The notes under the pieces were generated by a model. It did not search any database and was not told the DNA's origin. It saw only the letters and a list, made by a program, of their open reading frames with translations. This document shows, piece after piece, positions 35,710-46,000 of a stretch of DNA of 64,000 bases (positions within the stretch are counted from its first letter, which is position 1; every line of letters begins with the position of its first letter). Made by a program: the position numbers and the translations under genes. Origin of the DNA: Piper betle (taxonomy: Eukaryota > Streptophyta > Magnoliopsida > Piperales > Piperaceae); the NCBI GenBank assembly GCA_033002965.1, contig JAURVB010014499.1, positions 1 through 64,000 of the forward strand, read 5' to 3'.

Positions 35710-37664
35710 TCCTCCCCCACCAATGAGAGCCGATGTCCTCATCGGAAGTAAGGAATGCCCCCTTCAGTAACAAGTCGAATAACTCCTCCCACAGCGCCGT
35801 CCCCGCTCTATGTACCAAAGACACGCCGCACCATGGTCCCAGCTCCGCCATTGCATCATCCCCGGTCTTGCTAGCCTCAGACCTCGCATGTACCCCCACA
35901 CGCTTACATCGGCAATATGCTCCAGCCTCCAAATTTCGAGTCCAACTCGACCAAACAACTCCCCGTGGTCCTGAGAATTGCTGGCTCGAAGCATCTCTAA
36001 GACTTTGCAATGCAGCTAGTATTTCAACTCCGACTGTTTTCCTCTTCCTCCTTGTAAAGCCCTGCTGGTAATCAGCCCAACACGAACTCACCTCATCTAG
36101 TGGCTGTCTCTCTAGACAAGTGGAGATAGAGACGTCTGATTCACCTCCCAGCAAACCAAACACCGTAAGTGTAACCCTAACCCCGGATTCAGCACTTACT
36201 CCATCAGTCCGTCGTAGATCTGTAGCAGCCTTGGTCAGCCATGGTCGTGAATCCCCCATGAAGGCTCTAGACATACAGACCCTGTTCAGTAAGAACATCC
36301 CCTCGCACCCCGGGAAAGAACTGATCTTGTTTCGACACCTCACCGTCGTTAGATGGTACTCCCGACATGATGATCTCCTCGGCATCTCATCACCAGTTAG
36401 TAACTTCAACTGATGGAAGTGAGCTCCCGGTGTTCCACTCCAATCCCATGGACGAACTCCCCGAACAAGAGTATAGAGCTTACTCCTGCTCATTTTTAGC
36501 TCACTCTCGTAACCCCTGTAGCACTCCTTGAAGTCGTTGGCTACCTTCAAGAAATCTCCCTCCCGGATTACGGCAACATCGTCCAACTCATTCACGCCCA
36601 GCTGGACCACACGCACCTTGCCAACTCGCCCAACGGACTCCACAACGCGTCCTCTAGGTACCCACACTGATACCCGGGCTGGGGCCTTGGCCTTCACTGC
36701 CAAGTCGTCGCAGCTCCCACCAAGCTGCTCGGAAGACAACACCCCCATTAGGGTTTCTGGCTCCATTGCGGTATCCACCACCTGCAATGCGGCAAGCAGC
36801 CCCACGCCAGACTCCGGATCTACTACCCCGGTAGGTTTGCTATGCCCCTTCACGAAGCACCCACTGCCTCCGGACATCACCATCACTCCACCCAAGTGTG
36901 GTAGCACACCTACACGAGCTGACACCAAGAAATTGTTACCGAGTATTACCTCAAAGTCATCAATTTCTGCAACCATGAAATCAGCTCGGCCGCTGAATTC
37001 CCCCAGGCGGATCTGAACTCCCCGAGCCACACCCTCAACCTGCTTCACCGGCGAATTCACAGCCTTCATCCCGCTGGTAGTAACCCTCGATTTCAGTCCC
37101 AGTTGACCCGACGCCTTTGTTGAAACAAAGCTGTGCGTTGCCCCTGTGTCAACCAATGCTGAAACCCGTCTTCCATTCACAGTCACTGGAACATACATCA
37201 ACCCCAAGCTCCCCCGTTTAGGTTGTTCAACCCTCAGAGCTCCTATCATCTGTAACGTCGACATACGAGCTGGCTCATCTGAATCAGAACTTTCCTCGGC
37301 CTGCATCGCCACCATCTTCCCCTTCGGATTGTTCGGGCACTCCCTGGCCTTGTGAGGTCCACCACATGTGTAACACTGCAACTTCCTCACCTCAACAACC
37401 TGGGGATTTCTTGGTTCGGCCCTAGGAAAAACCCTCTTCCTCTCCTTTGGTCTCGGCTTGAATGATCTCCCATCACTCCCCACCGCCTTGCCTTCCTTGG
37501 AACCTCGGTCACCTCCATCCGGACCAGCAGCAGTCTTCAAGTCTACTAGGGCATCGGCTGCACCTAATGCGGTCTGCAAGTCCTGCACCTTTTGCCGCTT
37601 CAACTCCACCTGCGCCCAAGGTTGCAATCCAGACACAAAATTAAAGAGTTTATCACTTTCTGAC
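35696..37664 (-). CDS. Retrotransposon gag (C-terminal part) and aspartic protease
   Basis: The frame enters from the MITE junction at 37664 and stops at 35696, 14 bases inside the 3' LTR. Counting from the valine codon at 37636: gag C-terminus (GLQPWAQVELKRQ) at about 3-30; a basic linker; a CCHC knuckle, CYTCGGPHKAREC with its first C at about 88; and an aspartic protease from about 145 to 250 with active-site DTGA at 163-166 and ILGNNFL near 230 (usual form ILGMDWL). The last 340 residues have no recognised domain although the frame stays open; reverse transcriptase, which normally follows, is absent. It is either a family-specific tail or frame-open filler. Confidence 0.8.
35710..35721 (-). 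other. Polypurine tract
   Basis: The minus strand reads ggtgggggagga directly before the first base of the 3' LTR, the place where plus-strand DNA synthesis starts in LTR retrotransposons. Confidence 0.8.
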
Positions 37665-38097
37665 TAGGGGTGCTAATTGAGCGAGCGAGGTGAGCTCAAC
37701 ATGTGTTCGAACTCGGCTCGAATAGTTCGAAACTTGTTCGAACTTGACTCGAGATCGAACGAGTTTTGGACATACATGCTCGAGTTCGACTCGAATATCT
37801 TTTATGTGTTCGAGCTCGACTATCTTGCTTCATTGTTATTATATTTCATATATATATATATAAATAAATAAATATAATATAATATAAAAAATATATTATT
37901 ATATTATTTTATCGAGTTGAGTTCGAGTCGAACTACGAGTCGAGTTCGAGTCGAGTTCGAGTTACAACCGAGTCGAGTCGAGTCGAACATGACCTTGCTC
38001 AACCTCGTCTCGTAAGATTCGAGTTTGAGTCGAGTTCGAGTCGAGTCAAGCCGAACGTTAAATGCTCATGAGTTGGCTCGCTCAATTAGCAACCCTA
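37665..38097. mobile_element. hAT MITE, 433 bp, inserted in gag
   Basis: A perfect 8-bp target duplication, tttctgac, flanks it (37657-37664 and 38098-38105). The terminal inverted repeats start tagggGtgctaattgagcga on the left and, on the minus strand, tagggTtgctaattgagcga on the right, with one mismatch in 20. The interior is full of cgagttcgag and gttcgaactcg repeats and an AT-rich centre. No coding capacity. It needs a hAT transposase from elsewhere. Confidence 0.95.
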
Positions 38098-38785
38098 TTT
38101 CTGACATGTCCTGAATATCCAAAAGACATGAGCCGAACTGCTTGACGTATTCACACACTGTTCTAGTTTGTCGAAGCTTCTTCAAAGCCTCCCTCGCCAT
38201 CCAAGCTGTTTTGGTAGGCAAGAACTGATTCCTAAGTTCATCCCTCATATTCCCCCAAGTCTCAATCCTAGGACGTCCAGCCTTCTCTCCGTCCTCGGTG
38301 CGTGTCCGCCACCACAATTTGGCATCACCAGTTAGAAACATACTGGCCATCGAGACTTGCTTATGAGTAAGAATCCCGGTAGCTTGAAAATATTCCTGCA
38401 TCTCCCAGATGAAGTTCTCCAGATCTTTTGATGATCGGATTCCACTGAACTTCGTTGGCTCCGACACCTTAAGCCTTCCTGAGATTTTGGCTACCTGGTC
38501 AGCAACAATGTGCTGAGGCTGGTTGAGTACTGCCCGCTTCAGAAGAGCCATCTCCGAACAAATTTCCTCCAAACCTGCCCTGAGATTTTCCACTATCTCG
38601 GCCATACCATCATCACGCACTGCACTGGATTCTGGTGCATCAGCAACCCTTTCCACCACACCGGCTAGGGTTTCCAACCGATTAAACACCGTGTGATTAT
38701 TATCCTCACCATTGGTCGGCCCTCCAACCAACACCTCCAGCCGTGCCACCCTCTCCCTGAGAGCATCCGTTGATCGTGTGTCCAT
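38098..38785 (-). pseudogene. Retrotransposon gag, N-terminal part, cut by the MITE
   Basis: The ATG at 38785 (MDTRSTDALRERVARLEV) begins a coiled-coil-like N-terminus of the kind usual in plant gypsy gag. Residues 125-215 show the capsid core pattern: KFSGIRSSKDLENFIWEM, then AKLWWRT, then LRNQFLPTKTAWMAREAL, then LRQTRTVCEYVKQF. The frame remains open to the MITE, and the other side resumes in the same frame when one copy of the 8-bp duplication is discounted. So gag was intact when the MITE arrived, and the break is the MITE alone. The methionine-like start further upstream at 38962 lies in the LTR and is not used. Confidence 0.8.
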
Positions 38786-38855
38786 GTGATCGAATCCGTG
38801 AACCACTGTTGAATGCGTGTTGTCCCTCAATTTGCACTTGAACTTGGTCATAAGC

Positions 38856-38871
38856 GCAGCTTTGATACCTC
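38856..38871 (-). other. Primer-binding site
   Basis: On the minus strand, directly after the 5' LTR end, the sequence reads gaggtatcaaagctgcg, close to the tggtatcagagc complement of initiator methionine tRNA. Confidence 0.65.
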
Positions 38872-41190
38872 TGTCATAGGCTTGATTCAAAGACCCAAAA
38901 TTTTCGATCCTAACCAGTCCACGCGGCATATTCTCAACCCGAGAACACCAGCCTAACACCAAGAATGCAGCTTTGAAGAGACTACGGAAGCCTGCACGCC
39001 AACACCAAACAATGTTCGGCCAACCTCAACACCCCGAGGTTGCTGCCTTCAACCCTTCGCTCAATCACAACGTGTCTGCACCGCACCAAACACCGACACA
39101 ACACTTCTGGCTACCGACACACCTTGCCAATAGGCTGTTCCAGAAGTCAAACAGTACTCCACATAGCACTGCCCGATCGCCCAGCTAGCAACACGCCCTG
39201 GGTTCGTGCCGTCTGCCCTTGCTTGTCTTAGCACCAGCCGACGCAACTGGCTGCCTTGTAAACTTCGACCATGACCTAGGATACAGAAGTTCCCTGTCTA
39301 AACACCAGCCAACAAGCAAAACACAGATTACGCACGGCGTATTCTTGACCCGAGAACACCAGCCTAATACCAAGAATACAGCTTTGAAGAGTCTACGGAA
39401 GTATGCACGCCAACACCAAACTATGTTCGGCCAACTTCATCACCCCAAGGTTGCTGCCTTCAACCCTTCGCTCGATCACAACGTGTCTGCACCGCACCAA
39501 ATACCGACACAGCACTTCGGGCTACCAACACGCCTTGCCGATAGGCTGTTCTAGAAGTCAAACAGTACTCCACACAGCACTGCCTGATCGCCCAGCTAGC
39601 AACATGCCCTGGGTTCGTGCCGTCTGCCCTTGCTCGTCTCAGCACCAGCCCACCCAACTGGCTGCCTTGTAAATTTCGACCATAACCTAAGATACAGAAG
39701 TTCCTTGTCCAAACGCCAGCCAACAAGCAAAACACAAATTACGGGAAAACACTTCCCAACCTTATATCATTCACTCGATCATAAGGATTTTATAAGCACT
39801 CGAATTCTCCTCTCAAGCACCTGCTCGGCTTGTGGACAGCCCCCACACAGCCTCGCCCCAATGTACCCACAAATACAATGGCGCACAAGAATTACTCCCC
39901 GAGTAACTCTATCCCGATTGCCAACACAAGTAACCTAACAACGTGTACCTGGTTTCCAACAAGCCGATGAAGTTCCAGCGTCCACCACGAACACCGGCTG
40001 CAGCAACTCCATGCTTCTTTCTCACCAGCCGCACCCCGCTGCTTTCCTCACAAAGGAAGACGACTGGAATCTCAGGAACTCTCCTCCTCACCGGACTCGA
40101 TTCCACTCTTGATCCACTCCCACGTCTCGCCTTTGGATCTAGCCTGATTACTCCTGAATCATACACCTTCTATTTTTCCAGCATAACCCCATGCATATAT
40201 ACGCCCTTCTGATTTTAGATAACACCGGATCCTTGCATCCTCATCCACAATGATCTGCAATATCCACCGTATCCAGCAACCTAGCAGCACACCACGTCCA
40301 GGTTCTTCCCAACGGCCTCGTGGTTATCTTCAGAAGTCTGTTGCAGCCTCCACGTCTAGATATGGATCATATCTTCCACCAAGATACACCCCCAGCAACA
40401 TCCATGGATGTTTATCACAAACCCCTTGGCTGCACCAGCTGGTCATCCCGTCGCGCCCACCGGCTTGAACCCCAGCACCGTCCAGACATGGCTCAACCTC
40501 CCTCAGCGATTCACCGACCAACTGCCAGCAATGGTCCACCACCATTGCCCTGAACCAGCACCACCGCTCGTGCATGCCCATGCACTGTCGAGTCCACCAG
40601 CATATGCTCGCGCGCGCGTCTGCGCGCACACCCGCACGCGCCCGCTGGCGTGAACAGCGGCGCGTGCCATCTCTTGCGCACCGCGCACCCGCGCAGCAGC
40701 GCGCTCGCGCACCCACGCTCGCGCACTCACGCGCGCGCAGCAGCTCTCTGCTACAGTGCTTGGTATAGTTTTCCAGCACAGTTTCGCAATTTTGCTCTGT
40801 ACTAGCGAATGCTCGGCACCTTGTGCTGCGTACTCGGCTCGGTAGCCTGCTCAGTCCACGGTAGCACCACAACCTCGATATGCCGACCCAAACCCCGATC
40901 AGCAGCAACTTGAGGTTTCTCGACTGGACTCGGCCACATGCTCGATACACCAAATAATGACCCATGTGCCGACACCACTACTATAACCCTACGCCATGCT
41001 CCATCGCCATGCTCGGTTACTCGGCAGCTCGTGCACCTCGGTTTGTAACCTGTAATTTAACACGGGTTAGCCTCGGCATGTTGTGTCCACCATTCGGATA
41101 GCCACTGCTACCCCCTCATGGACGCTGGGAACCTAGGGACAACACTCAAACCCTAGGTCCCGGCAACGCCCATGAATTACGGCTGTAACA
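38872..41190 (-). repeat. 5' LTR, 2319 bp
   Basis: Same ends as the 3' LTR. It is about 390 bp longer, mainly because of a 411-bp tandem duplication at 38921-39742 that the other LTR lacks. CG-rich alternating tracts lie at about 40605-40745. Confidence 0.9.
38921..39742. repeat. 411-bp tandem duplication inside the 5' LTR
   Basis: The segment from acgcggcatattc (38921) to caaaacacagattacg (about 39331) is repeated at 39332-39742; gagaacacc recurs at 38941 and 39352. The copies differ by scattered substitutions. Only one copy is in the 3' LTR. Confidence 0.9.
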
Positions 41191-41195
41191 CCTAG

Positions 41196-42040
41196 ACTAG
41201 AATTGCACAAGTTGAATTGATTTTGCCACAAATTGCAGTCTCTCCAAACTCATTTATTTACTGCATTTGTGGCAATTGCTGATGCCTCTTTTAATCCAAG
41301 TTCGAATTAGGCCCCTAGTATCATCATACACATTATAAAAAATGGTGAGGGATTCATAGATGGAGGGTGTGTGTGCTAAGAGCCCAATTCATAAGATATA
41401 GGATCATTTGTTTAAGTTTACAAACGAAGGCTTATAAATTGGTGAATATCAGCCTATCACAATCAATGGTATAAATAACTTGAAAAGAAAGGGGCAATAT
41501 ATAAATTTGACTTTTTTTTCTTAATTACCATTTACTTTCTTATGCATCTACTACGACTTACCCGGGCATCTTCACTTGAGGAGGGTTGGTTGTATTTTCT
41601 CGTCTTTTTCTGGGGACTTGTACACTCTCGAGATCTTATAAATTAAGTTAACTTCATTAGATCTAATGAAGATAGTATTCGCTTTTTTGTGGATTTTATT
41701 TCAAACAAAAGAAATTTTTCCCCGAAGAAAAGGGGGGATTCTTGTCGGAATGAAAATCTGATATGAAATTTTCTTTTAAATAAAAAAATCGATAAAAAGA
41801 AAATAAGTAAGAAAACGAACCGGTTAGAATGAATTACATAAGATGTCACATCATGCATGACTTATATTACTAATAAACTTTAATTTTATAGATAGATTCT
41901 CTTTAAATAATAAGATATACTATACTAATTTAGAGTGAAAGCAATCTTGACAGTAAGATTATTATAACGACTGAGATTAGATTTATAAGATTCCTAATCT
42001 AACTTTAACTAAAAATTATACTTCTTATCATCGCTGTTGC
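41196..42040. other. Intergenic DNA
   Basis: No gene is supported. A small AT-rich minus-strand frame at 41643-41858 has no motif. The end, 41955-42015, resembles 45085-45150 on the far side of the next element. Confidence 0.5.
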
Positions 42041-45000
42041 TGTAAAACCCCAACTTCGGGTTAGTTTTACATGCTTGTAGTTTTGCCCAATTTGAGTCAG
42101 TCTTGAGTCGGTTCGAGTGAGTTTGAGCTAAATCAGTTTTCAAATCATGAGTATAGGGCCCAAATGGCCGTATAAACATGTTATAGAGGCTAAGTATGCC
42201 TGATATGTAGATGATAGCTTCAGTCATGTTATAGTAGAGCATGAGTTATCATTGTATACACGAAGTATACAGATTTTTTTATGTGCTAGACAGGGTTTTA
42301 AGCCTAGATCTAACCTTGTGGGCTGAACTTGATTTGAGTCGTAGATTTTCACTTTTAGGACTCGAGACAGTTTTGACTTTGGACAGTCTCAATCCGAGCT
42401 TTTCGTGTGTGTGTGTGTGTGTATATGTATATATATATATATATATTGCATACACTCATAAGTGGGCTGCACTAGGTCCACGAGTTATCGAACATTCAAA
42501 TCGTGTCATGTGGTAATATTAAAGTCATCCACGCTAGCCTTAGCTTCACCTAGTTATTTTTTAGAGATTTTCTCACTATTTTAGATGATTTCCACCCCTA
42601 GTGCAGCCGCCACTTTGGCTCGCCGTCGGCAAGTCTCCCACCCATCCCCAGCCATCGGAGTGACACCACTATGACTGCCTCGTGGCCGGCTATCGACCTA
42701 TACCAGTCACCACCACCAGCGCTGCCACAGTTGCAGCCAGCGACGGCTTTTGTCCATCAGTATTCCATAGCTGCCATCACCATTCGAGTCATTTTTTTGC
42801 TCTGGCGAGCCACCTTCGGCCAATTCGACTACCATGACAACTTCCCCTCGCACAGATCTTCATTTTGACACCACCTATGACCACCACCGTGGCTGCAATG
42901 GCCCCTTTTCAAGTCATTTTATGGACAGTAGCCGGCTAGACCTTGCCATCACCACCACCATCACCTTCGCCTCAACGCCCTTTGTCGATTGCGACTGGAG
43001 GCAATCTTTGCCGTACCTTGATGACCTCTGTTGACACCTATGACCACCGCCCGCCCCGTTGGACTCGATTGCTCATGTTCGCGACCGCCAGCCTATGTTC
43101 ATGTCTACCTACCCGACCTTGTTCACCTACCTACCAACCCATCTTCCTACTAATGTCTATGTCCACGTCCATCAGTCTAGACCAGCCCAGCTGACCTAGC
43201 ACACTAATGTATTTAACCTGGACCAACTTGACTTGGTTCCACTCGGTTTGGTTAAGTGGAGTTAACCTTATTCAACTCATTTTTAGCTTATTTTTAGTTG
43301 TTTTTCGACTGATTTCGGTAATTTGAGAACGCCTATGTTAGTTTAGACGCATATTCACATCATTTAGTATATTTTGATATTATAAATGTTTTTATTTATT
43401 TATTTATTTATTCATTATTATTTATTTATTTTTATTTATACGTTTGTCTTATATGATGAATGCTTATGTACTTATTTATTATTATTATTGATATATTTAC
43501 TTATTAATATTAATCTTATTTATGTTTACTAAATTTTATTTATTTATTTATTTATCTATTTGTTTGTAGCTTGTATGATATTATTTATTTGTATTTAATT
43601 ACGTATTCTGTATTGGATAACTATGATATTATTATTATTCATAATTAATTCATATTAAATAATTATGTATTTATTTATTTAATTATTTATATCTTTACTA
43701 ACACAAGTATACATGATATTTATTCGTGTTTAGCAGTATATTTATATAATATAATGATATTATTATTATATGATTAGAGTATTATTTATTTTTAGGTATT
43801 GATTATTTATCTATTTATTCATGATTCTATTTATTTATTTTTTGTTTTCTTTATTTTATCTCAATTTGTGTGGTGGATGTTTAGTTGTAGATTTATTTAG
43901 CACTGTCTTCTTTATTAGGATGTATCGATAATGTGAACACACACCACGAGCATGCATCATATAGAGGTGCCAACATTTTACTTAGCATTGGGTTTTGATG
44001 TAGGTTTCAGAGTCCAATCTCGCTCTAGATGAGATGTCATGCTTGGAGCTTGGGCCATAAGTCCGTTAGGACACTTCTCAGTTTTTATTGCAATGCTCTA
44101 TTGTGAATTTGATTTTATGATCGTAGGATGTGTTAAGTGACTATTTTATCGGACCCCGTTTAACACGGGCCATGTAAATATATTTTACTTCTAGGATTAA
44201 TAACCCTCGATGATAAGATCCCTCGAGTTATTTTCAAACTAAGATCTACTACAAGTTATCTTTGGGCCTATTATATTATGAACTAGTTTCCCAGTGAGAT
44301 GTAAGACAAGGGGAAAGTCGACTCGCAAGTATCGCAAGCGGTGCACATGCCAGTCAAAGCGGGCTTTGGATTGGTGAGCGGGTCGTTTCATTCCCAAGGG
44401 ATCCTGACAACTCCATATTTTGAGTTCCTCAAACCCAAGGAAGTGTGAAGGATTATGAGTACTGCTATGCAACGCATGTCTAGACTTGTGGATTCAAAGG
44501 TCACTGAAGGGGCCTACCTAAGAGTACTTGACATCTGTGCTCAGGGCCAGGAGTTATAAGGATGATGTAGAGGGCTTTAGTATAATGGATTTTTTGACCG
44601 TGAGATAGTATGAAAATGCTGAGGCATAAGATCAGTCAGATGGGACGTTGTTCACGCTGAGACTTACAGCTCTTGATTAGTGCCTTATGAGTGATTCTAA
44701 TGTAGAAGAATATATGATTGATTCATAAGAGTCATCTCTCATGTGCCATTTTGATTATTTCGTTATTTCTGGATCAGTAACACTTGTTACTGATGTTTTT
44801 CATATTATGTATGTAAGTCTTATGATCTTGAGTAGACTTTGGTGGGAGGACAGATAAATACTACACACACTTGAGCTCAGCTTTGTTATTTTCCTACATA
44901 CTTTTATTTATATTTGATGTGCTTTAATGCTTATTTAGTAATGTCTTCCATTCCCAAGATGCCAAGCGGATAATTTTGATCTATATTATTAATTGAGTCT

Positions 45001-45086
45001 TATAGATTAGAAGCTTTAGACATAACTTGACTCAATTGTAACATTTCTGATTTGGTTCTTAGGTGCACCAAAATCGGGGTGTTACA
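42041..45086 (+). mobile_element. Long non-coding TGTAA...TTACA element, copy A (3.05 kb)
   Basis: It starts tgtaaaaccccaacttcggg and ends aaatcggggtgttaca. Order of parts: about 550 bp of unique sequence with a (GT)n(TA)n run at 42404-42446; a CCACC-rich block (42600-43200); an AT-rich tract of ttta units (43380-43880); then a conserved stretch with taataaccctcgatgataagatccctcgag (44203), cctcaaaccca (44431) and actgctatgcaacgcatgtctaga (44460). Copies B and C share this order. There is no gag or pol. Plausible readings are a solo LTR of a giant-LTR element or a LARD-type non-autonomous element. Confidence 0.6.
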
Positions 45087-46000
45087 GTTAGATAATTATA
45101 ACGATTGAGATTACATCTATAAGATTTCCACTTTAACCATAATTATCAATTATGTTCTCTTCCTACTCATCCATTCATCTATAAAGCCCTCAACTTGCAC
45201 CTCCCCAACCAATAAACAAGACCATAGTGGCAATGTCTACGACTAACAACTATTGTAAGTACTCCAATCTAGCTTCCTATGTATCCAATCACTTTTTTTT
45301 TTTTTTTGCTTTTATCTTATATTTGTTTTGCCATCAAAACCCCACTAAAAGTACAGATCAAAGTATATTTATATTTGTCTTCTCTTTTTCCCTTTCCAGC
45401 CTATAAGTGTTGCCAACATCTTCTTCTCTTGCAACCATAAGCAAAGCCCAAACCAAGTAATAGGTATTTGAACCCCATCACTTTCACACTTACCCCTTTA
45501 TGCTTCGTCCCTTTTCATTAAAAAATTCTTCTTCAAATTTTTTCAAACTGAAATATGAATCTTTGAACCGGATCAGAACTCTTATGATCGAGTTGAGTCA
45601 TGTCTAAATTAATTAGTATACAAGACTCAAATGAGAAAACCGATCAAAAACCCTCTTGGCATTTGGAGAATGGAAAACATTACTAATTATATATGAAAAC
45701 ACATCAAGCATAGATAAAAGCATGAAAGAAAACATTGGCACGTTGAGCACATGTGTGTGTAGGAACTATCTAACTTCTACCAAAGCCGACCCAACACACA
45801 GGGACACAAGGCCTACATATATAATAAAAAAATGTTAGCAACAGATGCCACTGGTTCGAAAAATAAATAGTAGAAAATGGCAAGTAGAAAACAATATATA
45901 ATTTCCATGGAAACACTCAAAGGGCATCTACTCAGGAGGTGAATGGGTGCTACACCACTCTTGACAAATGCCTCTCTTGGCATTAACTGATCCCACTCTT
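45087..46000. other. Spacer between copies A and B
   Basis: Begins with a 65-bp duplicate of the left flank of copy A, then holds a candidate mini-gene (listed separately), then AT-rich DNA with no supported features. Confidence 0.45.
45233..45440 (+). CDS. Candidate mini-gene, two exons, 20 aa
   Basis: A ctataaa box at 45179-45185 is followed 50 bp later by an ATG. The frame MSTTNNY ends at a canonical donor gtaagtac (from 45255). A polypyrimidine tract leads to cccctttccag, and exon 2 from 45400 continues in phase as YKCCQHLLLLQP and stop at 45438-45440. The signals fit together but the peptide is tiny and no family is recognised; exon 2 may instead continue through the next gt at about 45462. 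It may be a decayed gene start. Confidence 0.2.

Larger units (their letters stand above)
33781..41190 (-). mobile_element. Complete non-autonomous gypsy-type LTR retrotransposon (gag-protease only), 7.4 kb
   Basis: The element is bounded by a perfect 5-bp target duplication, cctag (33776-33780 and 41191-41195). Its two LTRs start TGTTACAGCCG and end TGACA on the minus strand. A primer-binding site (ggtatcaaagc, resembling initiator-methionine tRNA complement) lies next to the 5' LTR and a polypurine tract (ggtgggggagga) next to the 3' LTR. The 3.16-kb interior encodes gag, a CCHC knuckle and an aspartic protease. No YxDD reverse transcriptase, RNase H, integrase or chromodomain could be found in any frame. 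It therefore depends on another element for movement. A MITE has since landed in gag. Confidence 0.9.

Noticed and set aside
35696..37636. Reverse transcriptase in the retrotransposon's long frame
   Set aside because: No YxDD box, RNase H or integrase motif could be found in this or neighbouring frames.
41643..41858. Possible plastid-derived DNA (AT-rich, with runs like a plastid spacer)
   Set aside because: No plastid gene or tRNA could be identified, so transfer from the plastid cannot be claimed.
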